A stretch of 64,000 nt of DNA from Doryteuthis pealeii. Its lineage: Eukaryota > Mollusca > Cephalopoda > Myopsida > Loliginidae. Shown here in pieces: positions 28,551-40,734 of this stretch. The notes under the pieces are model-generated. The model had not been told where the DNA came from, did no database searches, and saw only the letters and a program-made list of their open reading frames with translations. The translations under genes were made by a program, and so were the position numbers. Each line of letters begins with the position of its first letter. The stretch's first letter is position 1. The stretch is taken from positions 89,060,267 through 89,124,266 of the forward strand of contig CM042143.1 of the NCBI GenBank assembly GCA_023376005.1. The letters are read 5' to 3'.

Positions 28551-29011
28551 CTTAAGACATGAATCCACTTCTTCCACCACCGCAACTATGGATAAAATAG
28601 CGACAGGCCTGATTGGTGGTTCTAGCCATGGTAGTAAGCAATCAGTCTAGGAGAAGGATAATCCTGAATTCAAATTGTAGAGAAAGCAAAAAGAATCCAC
28701 TCCACTATCTCTTGAAAGAACTGTATTTGTAATTCACAGTTTACTGATAAAGGAAGCTGTGAAGAGCCATAGTCATCCAAGGAGGAAATGGCACTTTCCA
28801 TGCCATGACTTTAATAGTCGATGCTTTTTACATGGCTTTGTGAAAACAATCAGTTTATTCTAAGATAATTTTTTTTTTTTAGTCAGAAGCATCCCTGGCA
28901 ATAAATAACACTAAAATATTACTGTAATATAAATATAATAATAGAATAGAATATTACTGTATGGAAGGTGGGTGAGGAGAAAGAACTTACCTACAGAAAA
29001 ATTTATAATTC

Positions 29012-29452
29012 AAAGTGGTACCTTGACTTACAAGTGCCCCAGCTTATGAGTTTTCCGAGTTATGAGTTGTCATTCAGTTGATTTTTTGCTTTGTATTGAG
29101 AGCTAAAATTTGAGGTACAAGTGAGATTTAGATATGCTTATGTTAATAAGTTCACTAAAAATATTTAAGTTTCCAAATTCATTACGCAAAAGAAAAATAT
29201 TCATAAAATCCACGAAAAAATATTAAAACATTACAGTACATAATTTACGACATTCTATTTTAATGTTTTTATACAATACAGTGCTATGTTTCTTATTAAA
29301 AAAATGTAACAAAAAATTGGAGTATGTTAGAGGAAGAGGGCTGGAATGCATTAATAGCATTTAGTTTATTTCAATGGGGAAAATTGTTTTGATGTACGAA
29401 GAAATTCAGTTACAAGTGAAATAAATTAAACTTGTAAGTCAAGGTGTCATTG
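29012..29452. mobile_element. Pogo/Tigger-like MITE
   Basis: Terminal inverted repeats read CAAAGTGGTACCTTGACTTA at the left and, complemented, CAATGACACCTTGACTTACA at the right, each followed by CAAGT; a TA follows the right end. This terminal pattern resembles non-autonomous pogo-type elements. No ORF is present. Confidence 0.5.
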
Positions 29453-29454
29453 TA

Positions 29455-29815
29455 TATAATAATAATGAAATTTATTGCGTACAGTGCTCAGGTGCCCCAC
29501 AACTCATCAAAGTCTCATGTCTAGAACACAGAATAATGTATTAGTGTCAGGAACATGAATAGTGTATAGTAATAATATATGTGTGCATGTCTAGGTGTGT
29601 GGAGGGGGTATCAGATATAGTTTTGTTGAATTACAGGAAGCATGGAGGTTTTGAAAGATACAGTGTTTTGGCAGCCTACAATGGATGCAGGCAGTTTATT
29701 CTATGCCTCAGCAACACTGAGCGTGAAAAAATGTTTCCGAAAGTCATGTGAGCTATGCTGTTTTCTGACTTTGTAGGCATGCTCATGTGTATTAGAAACG
29801 TGGAGATTTGGTTAT
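29455..29815 (-). mobile_element. LINE 3' end, same family as 21228-21860
   Basis: The same 3' UTR and C-terminal coding segment is present (FRKHFFTLSVAEA, stop, NKLPASIVGCQN). It abuts the pogo-like MITE. Confidence 0.65.
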
Positions 29816-30475
29816 AAAATGAATAATAATAAATAGCTAAGAATTATTTGATACATTTTTACTTATTTAAAAAAAATTTTCTTGGCTTCCTGTTTGCTAT
29901 AATCTGTTTAAAAAAAAAAGAAAAGATTATTCAGATATGAAATTTTGTCTGAAATTTTTTTATTTGAATTTATGACAACTTAAAGCCAGTCTATTGGGAA
30001 GGTTTTTTTTTTTTTTTTTTTTTTACTACTAACACAAAAGACATTATAAATTAATCTTAGAAAAGTCAGAAAAAAGAAAAAGTTATTTTTGCATTATCTC
30101 ATAATAAAACTTAAAAAGATTAACAATGTCAATATGTGTTTGTTAATTTCAAAAGTGCTGAGAAATTTGTTGAGAAATAAATCTTGTTTTTCAGTGAATG
30201 TGGTTGATCTCGGAGAAATGTTTAAAACTGATTATATCCAACAGTGTGTTTTATTTTAGATTGAAAAAAACTTTGAAAAAAAAACAAACAAAAAATTATA
30301 GGAGCAAGTTTTATTTTCTCACAGGGCCATTAAATATAAATAAGTTAATTTTAAAAATATTTCTAAATTTGATGATTCAGCAGAAGTGCCTTTTATTCAT
30401 TAGTTTCTTAACAGCAGAAACAAACACACACACCTTATGAAAAATTATGGCAAAATATTTTGTAATATGATGGAC

Positions 30476-30565
30476 ACATGGCGTAATGGATATAAGGGTT
30501 GAGTTAATACAATTCTAAGTGACAATCATCTTTAGGTTGTAGGTTCAATCAAAGGGCATAATAAC
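30476..30565 (+). repeat. tRNA-like SINE head
   Basis: A box TGGCGTAATGG and B-box-like GGTTCAATCA are about 60 bases apart. It is decayed. Confidence 0.4.
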
Positions 30566-30619
30566 ATAGAATACTTAACATTAGCTTAACACTTGTACCT
30601 GGTCATAGTTAATGAAATG

Positions 30620-30722
30620 AGAACTGTCTAAAGAAGACCGGAAGGCACATCTGCTGAAACGTTGTGTATATAACAATAAAGATAAGGACAATAGTCCGAA
30701 TGATCCAAATTATCAAGCCTTA
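30620..30722 (+). repeat. Foldback family FB-A, single arm
   Basis: Only one arm is present: CTAAAGAAGACCGG...CTGAAACGTTGTGTATAT followed by AACAATAAAGAT and GGACAATAGTCCGAA. The hammerhead-like core is mutated. Confidence 0.55.
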
Positions 30723-30864
30723 TCTAAAAAATTCAGAGAAATAGTATTTTGGAATAGAAATGTATATTACTGCATTAAATCCCATAGAAGCAACCCAGTT
30801 AATAGCAGTAATACATGTGAATAAAACATTTTGACTGACCTGTGCTGCTGTAGAATATGCCTGA

Positions 30865-31185
30865 GGACAGGATTGTGGTGGCTGAGTGGTCTGTGGTTTG
30901 AGCACTAAATGGTCCTGCAACACTCCACTTCAGCTCTTGTGTTAGACAGGCAGTCAGAGAGGCCCAACCTAGTCAAATTGTTCCAACCATATTCTTCAAA
31001 TTGCTCTTATAGTAAACACCCACCCTTTTTAATCATATAGGTGTGAGAATGCAATAACTGAGGGTCAACCATCAGTATTTATTAATACATATCAAGTTAA
31101 TGAAAATTTCTACCAATAAGCAAATCATATAGATATTTAGTATTAAATAACCCATGTGTTGATATGCCGTTAAACACAACCAACC
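30865..31185 (-). repeat. R1, partial copy
   Basis: TGGTGGCTGAGTGGTCTGTG and CAACACTCCACTTCAGCTCT are the complement of the R1 body; TTGATATGCCGTTAAACACA near 31160 is the complement of the variant-b head. Confidence 0.6.
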
Positions 31186-31802
31186 AAAACATTTTGATCA
31201 AATTTTGGTTGGATGAAAAGAAGTCCAACCTACACGACTTGTACTGTCTTCATCATTAAAATATTTAATAGATTTTTCTACTGATAAATAAACTCATTTT
31301 TTGGGGTGATAAATATGCATTTTGCTGAAATTTAACACTGGTAATAAAAGCTACAGATTTTTGGTCTCATCAAATTACAATCATGTCGGCTATGACAATT
31401 ATCAGTTAGATTGTAGGTCACAATAAAAAAGAAAAAAAAGAAAAAGAAATTTTTTAATATATTTTCTGGTATGCAAAAATGGGTTAGTATTAAATCACAT
31501 GGTGCAAAGCCACAGTTGATGCAATATGGGTGGAGAATGAAAAGGTGTCAAAAGATAGGGTCAAATGTGGGTGGAAATATGAAGCAATTTTCAAAGGAGG
31601 GAATTAACTGAAACCATCCCTATTCACAGAACATATATATATATATATCTTTTTTTCATTCACTTCCTGTTTCTATGGTTACAATCCTACACTGTTAAAA
31701 ATAATATATATATATTTTTTTATTATTTTTGGTTTTTGTTTGAATTTATATATATTCAGCTCTTTGGGGTTTTTTGTGATATGCTGTCCATAAGTGAATT
31801 GA

Positions 31803-31899
31803 GACCCATCTGATGAGACGGAAATTTGGGGAGCCGGTTTAAATCAACTTAGATTTATATGGGCCCCAATTTTCGTCGAAATAAATTTATCATGGGATC
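31803..31899 (+). ncRNA. Hammerhead ribozyme motif B, core intact, long stem II
   Basis: Stem I arm GACCCAT (31803-31809), core CTGATGA (31810-31816), a 61-base stem II whose ends GACGGAAATTTGGGG and CCCCAATTTTCGTC pair almost fully, core GAAA (31878-31881), palindromic stem III ATAAATTTAT, predicted cleavage after C at 31891, then stem I arm ATGGG plus TC after one bulge. It ends in T-rich DNA and a (TA)n run. Confidence 0.7.
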
Positions 31900-31922
31900 A
31901 CTGTATTGAGTTCTTCCTTCAT

Positions 31923-31961
<39 letters not shown>

Positions 31962-32109
31962 GTCCCAAAATATTTGGCATCATTTCTTAATCTCAAAATA
32001 TAGCCAATTCTTGCTCAAATGATCTCAAGTTTTAACAAAATTTGTAAAAAACTGAAATTAACGTCTTTTTCTTTTTAGGGTTATGTGTTAAAATTTATGT
32101 GTGAGGCTT

Positions 32110-32175
32110 TGTGAAATCTTTGTTTAATGGCATATCAACCTTCTGGCATTATTTAATGCCAAAGCCATCCTTGTA
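32110..32175 (+). repeat. R1 variant-b head
   Basis: TTTGTTTAATGGCATATCAA, ATTTAATGCCAAAGCCATCC, TTGTAGAAG. Confidence 0.55.
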
Positions 32176-32199
32176 GAAGTGGGATGGCCAAATCATCTC

Positions 32200-32310
32200 G
32201 TCATGGTAATTGAGCACAGCCGCATAACCTTAATTTGTCTTGGAATGCTACATGAGGAGCTCCAAGACAAATTAAGGTTATGTAGTTGTGCACAATTACC
32301 ATGACTATGT
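32200..32310. repeat. Short inverted repeat
   Basis: GTCATGGTAATTGAGCACA and CATAACCTTAATTTGTCTTG pair with complements in the right half (CAAGACAAATTAAGGTTATG, TGCACAATTACCATGAC). Confidence 0.6.
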
Positions 32311-32314
32311 GGCA

Positions 32315-32395
32315 TGGGCTAACGGCCTAGAGGTAGAGTTTTAGCTCTGCATTCTGTGGTTGCTGGTTAGATCTCAAGTGACAGGGATCGTGGTA
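32315..32395 (+). repeat. tRNA-like SINE head in front of hammerhead D
   Basis: The segment has an A-box-like GGCCTAGAGGTAGAG and a B-box-like GGTTAGATCTC at tRNA spacing. It is decayed and not a functional tRNA gene. Its position just upstream of motif D suggests one composite element that continues to an A-rich end near 32530. Confidence 0.45.
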
Positions 32396-32396
32396 T

Positions 32397-32441
32397 ACAC
32401 TGCTGAGGAGACCAAATAAGGTCGAAACAGCTGTCCAGTGT
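32397..32441 (+). ncRNA. Hammerhead ribozyme motif D, core intact
   Basis: Stem I arm ACACTG (32397-32402), core CTGAGGA (32403-32409, variable position 7 is G), stem II GACC with loop AAATAA and GGTC (four perfect pairs), core GAAA (32424-32427), palindromic stem III ACAGCTGT, predicted cleavage after C at 32435, and stem I arm CAGTGT (six perfect pairs). It follows directly on a tRNA-like head at about 32315-32395. Confidence 0.72.
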
Positions 32442-33129
32442 TCTCCATGTCATACATGGTGTTCGCTAAATTTTCTGGTTGTGGTAATTTAATTAATAAT
32501 TGCATTTAAAAAAAAAAAAAACAAAAAAAAAACTCTGCATGACCTAAATGAGATTAAAAAAAATGGTCAAGAGTACACAAAAATCTAACTACAAATTACA
32601 TAGAAAAAGATACTTTTAACAAGTGATGTACTAAGATATAGATTTTGGTATCTGGATAGATACTTGATATTGCTGGATATCCACCCAGGTATGAATATCA
32701 TTGGATGATATTCATAACAATGCTAATATTTTTTTACATAAAAACCTTGAATAAACAAAGGCTTGCACAACATATAGATAAGGTCTATGTGTGACTTGCA
32801 AGATGTGTTGCTTGAGAGCTTTTAAAATAATAAAACTTCTGTGCTCTATAAACTAAAGTCACTGACTGGTGCTAAAAATTCGATTTCAGGGAAGCATGAC
32901 TAATCAATCATTGTTGCACCTAATTAACTCCCTTTAACTCTTAAAAAAAAAACCCAAAAAAAAACAAATTCAATTTTTCGTTTTTGTTGTTGTGCTGGCC
33001 AGATCAAACTAAGGTCATAAATTGATAGACTATTTGAAGTAAACATCTTTGGTGAATATAATTATTAGAGAACTGGAATTGACTTGGACTAGAGTTAACT
33101 TCTCCATATATATATATATATATCAATTG

Positions 33130-33980
33130 CTTTTGACTATATTTATCACTTTTTCAAAATCTTTTGCTGCCTGAAGATTGCTCTGTTTAAACAAGCAAGT
33201 TTAAAGAGCACAAAACCAATATGGTACCAGATTAGTTCCCATACATTTAAATATATACAGAATATATATTGCTCTGTATATAATCAATTTATTAATCATT
33301 TAAAATAATCCTTGTATAAACCTATAGGTGTGCATCTGCATGGGCATGCATTGCGGATATACGGAGGATATAGATGATCCCAAATTGAATCATCTTCAGC
33401 TTACCTGTCTCTAAGAAATTATATATATATATATATATATATGATTCATGCATTCTGATATTGCAGTATCCAGTGAAACTGAACAATCGTTTGTTTTCCC
33501 TATCCAATTCTCAATATTTGACTGGATAAGAATTCCAATAGATCCCTACTTAGGGGGAGGGTGTTGGTATAATTGGTACTGTCTTTGGAAATGGAATTGG
33601 CGACCCACCCTTCCCCAAAAAAATAAATTGTAAAAATTACTAAAATTAAAGTAATCAAACATTAAAATTGATCTTAAAAAAAAAAAAAAAATCCCCTTCC
33701 ATCCTTTAATCTTCTGGCCAAGCAACAAGTGATCATGTTAACTTGAGAGGGTGAAAACTAACTTTACCACTTGTTGCTCATACAACCCACATTTAAATAT
33801 GAAAAAAAAAAAAGAAAAAAAAAAGGTCCTGACAAATGTACAGATGCTGCTAAAAAGAGAATTTTAAAATAATAAATTACATCAATTTGCACTTGGGTTG
33901 TAAAGTAAAAAGTCAAGCTATTTCAATCTAAATAGAAAATTAAACAAAAAGATAAAAATTTAAGTCGAAGTATACAAATC
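33130..33980. other. A+T-rich stretch without genes
   Basis: A (TA)n run at 33422-33442 and poly-A near 33675 and 33800. No family recognised. Confidence 0.45.
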
Positions 33981-33988
33981 TATTTACA

Positions 33989-34505
33989 TCTTATTATGAT
34001 GGAGATTCGGTGTCTGTCTGGAACCAAAACTATGTCACTTCTTACATCACAATACCCTCAAGACCTGCCTAATTTTATCAATAAGTATTTAATTTATAGT
34101 CAAAATCATTGATACATAGAATAAATCTTATCTATTAATGATGTCTCTATGAAAATCTCAGTTAGATTTGCCTAAAAAAAGTCCATGTTATTAGTGTGTT
34201 TAAAATTCTGCAATGTGTAGTATATATCACTAAGAAATAAAGGTTTATATAATATATGATGTGGTTAATATACATACGGGTTTTAACAAAACTGGGTTTA
34301 ATAAATAATTACTTGGTGTTATTGATCTCTAATATTATTGTTTTATTCTCCAACATATTCAAATCAATCCTATGAATGATTTTATATAGAAACCAATTAA
34401 AACTAGTGTAATCTTTTTATATGCATTCTCATTTAATTTCATTACTCTTTCCAATTCAATATATTTCATTACATTAAAATTTAAATACTTACACCCAGAG
34501 TGGGC
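33989..34505 (+). mobile_element. Helitron-like 5' end, copy 1
   Basis: It begins A/TCTTATTATGATGGAGATT then CGGTGTCTGTCTG, the TC start and CTGT-rich lead common in Helitrons. About 500 bases are shared with 35460-35965. No Rep/helicase frame is present. Confidence 0.45.
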
Positions 34506-35459
34506 ATATTCTTGCTAATCTTAATGATATGCCACATTATATAATGCTATTAACTGTATGCAAATTCTTTCTAAATAACTGTTACAAATTTATAGGACAT
34601 CCTTTAGGCTTCATTCAAGAGTGCTTGTCCAGCGGAAATCCTTGGTAATCCTCTGGTAAAGAATCCTCAGTATTGTAAATTCCTTTGTCAAAGGTTGTAA
34701 GTGGACTATGGAAATATCAGTGTTTAAGTAGTTAATCAGCCGAACATTATGACTGTTGATTGGCAGAGGAATAGACTACATGACCTCACCTACTCTATAA
34801 ATTTAGGTGGGGAATTGTAGCACACCTTATATACAGAAATATTCATAATACAGACGCCGCCCCTGCCCCCCCAAAAAAAACTTTAAACAAACTTAAATAC
34901 AATTATAATAGAACTAGTTATAAACATTTCTTCTTTAACTCTTAACATCCTATACCACCTCATTCCACCCGGCTGGAAGTCACACTTGTTTTCTTAATCC
35001 ACCCCAAACAATAGCCTTTGTTTAAATGTAATATTAAACATATTTAGAAGTCTTTGATTTAAGGGAAATAACAGGCAACTTTAAATAAAAATGCCATTTT
35101 TAGCCATTTATTGATAAATCCTTATAGGAATGGAGTCTGGACTTAAAAAAATCAACAGGATGTTAAGAGTTAATATAATAAACTCATCCAACAATGGAGA
35201 TACTGATAAACATTTCTACTACATTTTATTGTATGAATTGTTCCTTATTATATTTGAAAGTATTCTCCTTGTTATTTATATCTTCAAACAAGTTATATTT
35301 GCTATATATATATATATATATATATACATTATATATACACTACCACCAAAATGGGGTTAAGGTGGGAGGACATTAAGTCGTTTTAGTCTTTGTTGAACAC
35401 TCAATTTGAGAGTTTTAGATATCCTTAAATTGAAAACTAAGTTATCTGCACTTAGAACA

Positions 35460-35965
35460 TCTTATCATAATGGAGATTCAGTGTCTGTCTGTCTAACTGA
35501 AACTACATCACTGCTTATGTCACAATACCCTCAGGAATTGCATAAGTTTATCAATGAGTATTTAATCTATAGTCAAAATCATTAATACATAGAATAAATC
35601 TTTTTATTAACAATGTCTCTATGAAAATCTGAGTTAGATTTGCCCCAAAAACAGCCCGTGTTATTAGTGCATTTAAAATCCTGCAATGTGTAGTATATAT
35701 CACTAAGAAATAAAAGTTTACATAATATATGGTGTGGTTAACTTGCATATTGGTTTTAACAAACCTGGGTTTAATAGATAATTACTTGGTGTTATTGATC
35801 TCTAATATTATTATTTTATTCTCTAACGTATTAAAATCAATCCTATGAATGATTTTATATAGAAACCAATTAAAATAAGTGTAATATTTTTTAGTGCATT
35901 CTTATCTAATATATTTCATTACATTAAAACTTAAATACTTATGCATTGAGGGTGCATATTCTTGC
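35460..35965 (+). mobile_element. Helitron-like 5' end, copy 2
   Basis: TCTTATCATAATGGAGATTC and the following 500 bases (TTTATATAGAAACCAATTAA, TTACTTGGTGTTATTGATCT) match copy 1 at roughly 85-90 percent. Confidence 0.45.
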
Positions 35966-36167
35966 TAGTTCTAGAAAATAATTTCCCCACATCAATTGTG
36001 ATGTCACACCTAAGAGAGAGAAAAAGAAATCTGTTTTTTCAAGAACTGTTATCGCATAGGGCCAAACTCGAGTTGTAGTAGTAGTTGCTATTAGTAATAG
36101 TTGTCGTTAGTTCAGAAACAACATAGTCGTATAGTCACAAGGAGGCTGTTTATTGGTTCGTGGGTTC

Positions 36168-36173
<6 letters not shown>

Positions 36174-36207
<34 letters not shown>
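36174..36207. repeat. (GA)n microsatellite
   Basis: AGAGAG run ending in GGGGG. Confidence 0.85.
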
Positions 36208-36208
<1 letters not shown>

Positions 36209-36689
36209 GTAAAGTCAAATTATTCTATCGTAAATCATGTTCGGTACTACTATGTGAAACTCATACGGGGGAACTGGGAAAGCCCCGTCTGCCTCCCATG
36301 AAGCCTAGCCGAAAAAGACTGATTTTCCTCTTCTTCCGTTTCTCGTCCCAGGGGTGGGAGGGTCACATCCTTTTCTGGTCAAAACCGGAACTTTCGTTTT
36401 TATTTTTAAATCTATTTTTGGGGTCATTCGTCGGTCAATTGCTGGCACTCCATTGAGTGTTTACCCTTCTAAACTTTAACCTTTGTTCTTATTTCTTTAT
36501 CCTTTCTTTCTCCAAAAATCTGAATGCCGTTTTATTTTCAATCCCCAAATTCCCTGTAGACCATAATAATTACGCTACAACTGTCAACATTCCGTGGATA
36601 GATACTTAAAGGGATTGATTGATGTTAATGGCATGTCAACCCATTAGAAGTTAGGAAATTGTGTTCATTGTATGTTCATATTTACATTT

Positions 36690-36957
36690 TTAGAAATTTA
36701 CCAACGTCTCAGCATGAGACAAGGTCAGTTTCTTAAGCAGAGTTCAACAGGTTTGAATTCAGTTTTCCTTCTCCTAGACTAGACCAAGGTTAAAGAGCCC
36801 AGTCTGCCCTACTATTTACCCATAGAATAGTTGGATGCATACCTTTCTGAGAGGGTATTAGCGATATGTGAATTGCAAACAGTCTTGTGCAGGAATTGAA
36901 GTCGGGTGATGAGTCCATTTCTTCTGATGATAACCATTAGACCACACACCTCCATAT
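36690..36957 (-). repeat. SINE S2
   Basis: TCTTAAGCAGAGTTCAACAG, TGCCCTACTATTTACCCAT and the complement of a tRNA-like head (GGTCTAATGGTTATCATC) are present. Confidence 0.7.
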
Positions 36958-37014
36958 TTACATTTTATGCAATTTTTTTTTTTTTGCATACAATCCTATC
37001 GAATACGAATAATT

Positions 37015-37130
37015 TTAAAACAAATCTATTTGAATCATAAAAGGTGCTACCACTGGGTCAGAGTTGACCTAAATGTAATGGCAAGGATACTCCCCACCCC
37101 ATATCTTCAGAACTGGAGTCTTACAGTTTA
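37015..37130 (+). repeat. R1 fragment
   Basis: TACCACTGGGTCAGAGTTGA and AACTGGAGTCTTACAG; FB-A copy 2 begins directly after. Confidence 0.5.
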
Positions 37131-37391
37131 GTATTATTTGTATTATTCAGACTATTGTCCTCATCTTCATTGTTATCTGTACAACGTTTCAGCTGATGTG
37201 CTCTCTGGCCTTCTTCAGGTATTTCTTGTCGGACTCAGGAACCTTCTTATCATAATCGGGAGTGATCACGAGTCTGAGAAGGTTCACAAGTCCGAGAAGA
37301 AATACCTGAAGAAGGCTGGAGGGCACATTGGCTGAAACATTGACAAATAACAATAAAGATGAGGACAATAGTCCGAATAATACAAATAATA
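37131..37391. repeat. Foldback element FB-A, copy 2
   Basis: The terminal arms are GTATTATTTGTATTATTCAG and its near-perfect complement. Each arm contains the CTGAAGAAGGC...GCTGAAAC motif pointing outward. A central direct/inverted segment reads CTCAGGAACCTTCTTATC and its partner. Confidence 0.7.
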
Positions 37392-38145
37392 CTGATTATC
37401 AAGCCTTATCTCAAAAATTAAGAGAAATCTTACACTTTAGTGCCATATCCATGACAACCATCATAGCTTTATTCCAAACTCATATTTCATCACTCTCTTT
37501 CTCTCCTCACTGCCTTGTCTTAACCAATCAGAATCCGACAAATGGCCTAGTTATTTGTCATCAAAATCTTTCCATGTTAACTACACATAATCTCTTGGAT
37601 TCCTGGCTTTTTCCATCCTATTATGTTACAGATAAACTCCTAAAGGCAAGTAACAATAATCATATTTTCATATAATTTTAGACACTTTGTTGAAAACCTC
37701 TTTGCTTACCACACTTAAGAACAAAGACTTTTTATTCTATTATGTTTATTTTTGACACAAGACATTTTGTATTAAATAATAAACCATTATTTCTTAACTT
37801 AAGTGTCCATGACTGATTCCTTCTATGAAAAGAAAACAATAAATGCAACCAGTCTGGCAAGAAAATCCTTAACTTGTATTACTTGATATAAAGAGAGATT
37901 TATCCTACAAAATTATTTAAACTTTTTCCCCCTCATTGTTCATTTCTTTCTTTTTGTACAATTATCCTGTTAATAAACAAAGTGCAAGAAATATCAATAA
38001 ATCATAGATTTTTAACAAATCATTACACTATTACACAATTACTTTTGTGGCTAGATTTTTAGACAAAAGAAACTCATAATAACAATACAACAATATTAAT
38101 AATGCAAAATCATTAAAATAATTAGTATAAATTATGATATATTAT

Positions 38146-38255
38146 TGGTTTCGCTCAGTTGGAAGAGCATTGGCCAAGGAATTGCAAGGTTCCTGGTTCG
38201 ATACCAACCCCCACCAATTCAGCGCATGATTGAGTAATCTGATCTGTGTAGTAAA
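38146..38255 (+). repeat. SINE S1 head, plus strand
   Basis: TTTCGCTCAGTTGGAAGAGC (A box) and GGTTCGATACC (B box) are present; it stops at GTAAAGTAGGGG. Confidence 0.72.
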
Positions 38256-38475
38256 GTAGGGGTATCAGCTGGACAGCGAGGGAGTCTATCCCCTTTTTGC
38301 TAGTGCTAGACCAAAGAGATTGTTTTCGCCAAGGAGGAGCACTACACCTATCTTCAGCTCCCACTTTACCGCACAGATCAGATTACCCATGTGCTGAGTT
38401 GGCAGGGATTGATAAGGAACCAGAAACCTTGCAATTCCAAGGCAGGTGCTCTACCAACTGAGCTAAACCAGCTCC
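38256..38475 (-). repeat. SINE S1, minus strand, facing the previous copy
   Basis: The complement begins GGAGCTGGTTTAGCTCAGTT. It is joined without a gap to the plus-strand copy. Confidence 0.75.
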
Positions 38476-39039
38476 TTAAGAGGCTTTTCATGTCCACAGT
38501 TTTTTCTGAATTCAAGTGTTTATATTTCAAAAAGTTATGATTGGATTTTGATAATTTTAAAACCCAAAATTCTATATCAATCTATATCTTATGAATATCC
38601 TATTTATTATAGCAAAATTTCATTTTAAATTTTTTCAAGAGCAATTTGCTAATTTTACTTCTTTCTTTTCAGATTCAATAAAAATGTTCACCAACATCTG
38701 GAAGTCTTCCCTTCTCAGTTTTCAAATTTTGTTTAATTTTTATTTTTAACAAATAGAGAACAGCTTTACCCCAGCCAAATGGCCTTACCATTCCTTGCTC
38801 AGCATCAAATTTTAGAACAGATGAAAAAAAAAAAAAATTAAACCATCAGCTTTTAAACAGAATGATTTATGAAATCATTTAAACATTCCTAATAACAATA
38901 ACTAGCAGAACCTGTGAATATACCACATTATGGTAATTTAATTATTACATTTGATATGTTTACTTAAGAGCTACTGCGAAATAGTTCAATATGTAAAAAG
39001 TATAATAATCTTGATTTAACTCTCACTCTTTTTTTCTTT

Positions 39040-39350
39040 CTTTTCGTCATGTTTGACTGAAACAGATTAGCGTTATCGCTTCCGTGTGCTCACCCCTATA
39101 TTTTCCCTACTTTCTATCTTCTTATATTTTTTCTGTATAGCATGTCCTTTTTCTTCCCTTTCTTTATAATAAAAACGGAATGGTCCATTATTTAGCTGAG
39201 GTGATGACACTCATAAATAATAATTCGGTGGATAAGCAGCACCAGATTATTAGGATTTACATGTTTGCATTTCATCTTGGATGATTTTGACGGCCTCATT
39301 TTTAACCAGAAGGTGTTGCAAGATGATAATGGTTGTACTTTTAAGGAACA
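39040..39350 (+). repeat. Repeat R3, copy 1
   Basis: It shares TTTTTTCTGTATAG, ATAAAAACGGAATGGT, TTTAGCTGAGGTG, TGCATTTCATCTTGGA and AACCAGAAGGTGTTGCAAGA with 46200-46580 in the same order. Confidence 0.65.
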
Positions 39351-39424
39351 TAAGTATTAATATTATAGATTAAAAACAATGTCCCAAAAGGTTTTCCAGA
39401 CAGTTATCTGGACAAGATATGCTG

Positions 39425-39565
39425 TTGGCAAGGCTTAGAATACGTTGACTGTATCCTCTCCTGGGTATGATACTAATCTAAACTGCATCCAATGGTGAGG
39501 TTTCACTTCTGGAGATCTGTAGAGTATAGAATATTTATTACCATTACTCCTAGGTCCACTCCAGG
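39425..39565 (-). repeat. R1 fragment next to the Gag-like piece
   Basis: The complement holds GTGGACCTAGGAGTAATGGT, GAAGTGAAACCTCACCATTG and ATCATACCCAGGAGAGG. Confidence 0.6.
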
Positions 39566-39628
39566 TCCACTCTTCATAACTCGACTTGTCGCCATTGAAG
39601 AAGATCCGAGCGTACCTTGGCCCGTAAC
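39566..39628 (-). pseudogene. Short Gag-like or exon fragment cut by repeat R1
   Basis: The minus strand reads an acceptor-like TTTACAG and then about 21 residues, GYGPRYARIFFNGDKSSYEEW, before the sequence changes into an R1 copy (39425-39565). A pattern F-N-G-D-x-x-x-Y-E-x-W is common at the start of Gag-like proteins of LTR retrotransposons, so this may be a retroelement remnant. It could also be a host exon disrupted by R1. It is too short to decide. Confidence 0.3.
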
Positions 39629-40011
39629 CTGTAAAGTTTTTCCCTGAATGCATATATTACAGTTGGTCCTACATGAGGGGGTAAAACTTTACAGGTAGAA
39701 TCTGTTAGCAACCCATCTATGAGTCAAAATAGAAGTGTTTAAGAATCATTCTTATTTGATAGGAAAGTGTGCAAAAGAAAAAGTAAAAAATGTAAATGTG
39801 ACTCTCTAACCTCTAGGCATAAAATAACCAGAGACAGGTTTGACATGACGTTAAAAACAATCTAGAAAAGATGAAATTGTAGCAAACAATTTTGAGAGAC
39901 TTGTTTCTTGTTCAAACAGACAAGGGCAAATAGAACATTTTCCTTTTTCACAACAAAGGTTTTTTCTAGGACAATATCTATTTCTTCATTCTCTCACACA
40001 AAGATCTGCTT

Positions 40012-40720
40012 GAGTTTTTGGTACTATTCGCAGAGTTTTATCCTGGCCTCCTGCCTGTAAAAACGGTAGGTGGTGTTAGCTTAAAAACAGTACCTTCAAA
40101 AAATGATTAAAAAAAAAAAAAAAAAATGTTGATAAAAACGCCTTCAATCCGCAAAAAAATCTTTTTTTCTTCGGTATTTTCATTTTATTTTAACAATCAA
40201 TAACAAATAAAAAGATCAAAACATTTTTTCGGTATTTTTTTTTTATTTTAATATATTTATTTCCAACAATCAATTACAAAAAAAAAAAAAAAAAAATATA
40301 TATTTAGATATTCTTATTTATTTAAACTAAAAACAAGACATTAAACATAAATAAAAGAAAATCTGTGTACTTAGATATTCTTTTATATTTTAATAAAAAA
40401 ATGTCAGGTCATTTTTAATTAAAAAATTTTTTTTTTTACAACAGGTCCAATTTCTTTGTTGATATTTTTTAGCAGAATTCTGTATTCATGGTTCTTTTAC
40501 TAAAAAGCTCTCGCATCGAAACTTATAAAAATCTTCTGATATAATTATACAAACTTATCTTTATAGAAAAAAGTAAAAATCGTTTTTAGTCTGTTCATTT
40601 TTTCATATTTCATTGAAGGCGTTTTTATCAACAATTTTTTTTAAAGCTAACACCGCCTAGCGTTTTTTAAGCCAGGAGACCGGGACAGAACTCTGCAAAT
40701 AGTACCGAGTTTTTTTTTGT
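40012..40720. repeat. Foldback element FB-D
   Basis: The arms carry GGTACTATTCGCAGAGTT, TCCTGGCCTCCTG-like, GGTGTTAGCTT and TTGATAAAAACGCCTTCAAT and their complements. The roughly 460-base centre is A/T-rich with poly-A and poly-T runs. Confidence 0.65.
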
Positions 40721-40734
40721 GTACATATAGTTAT

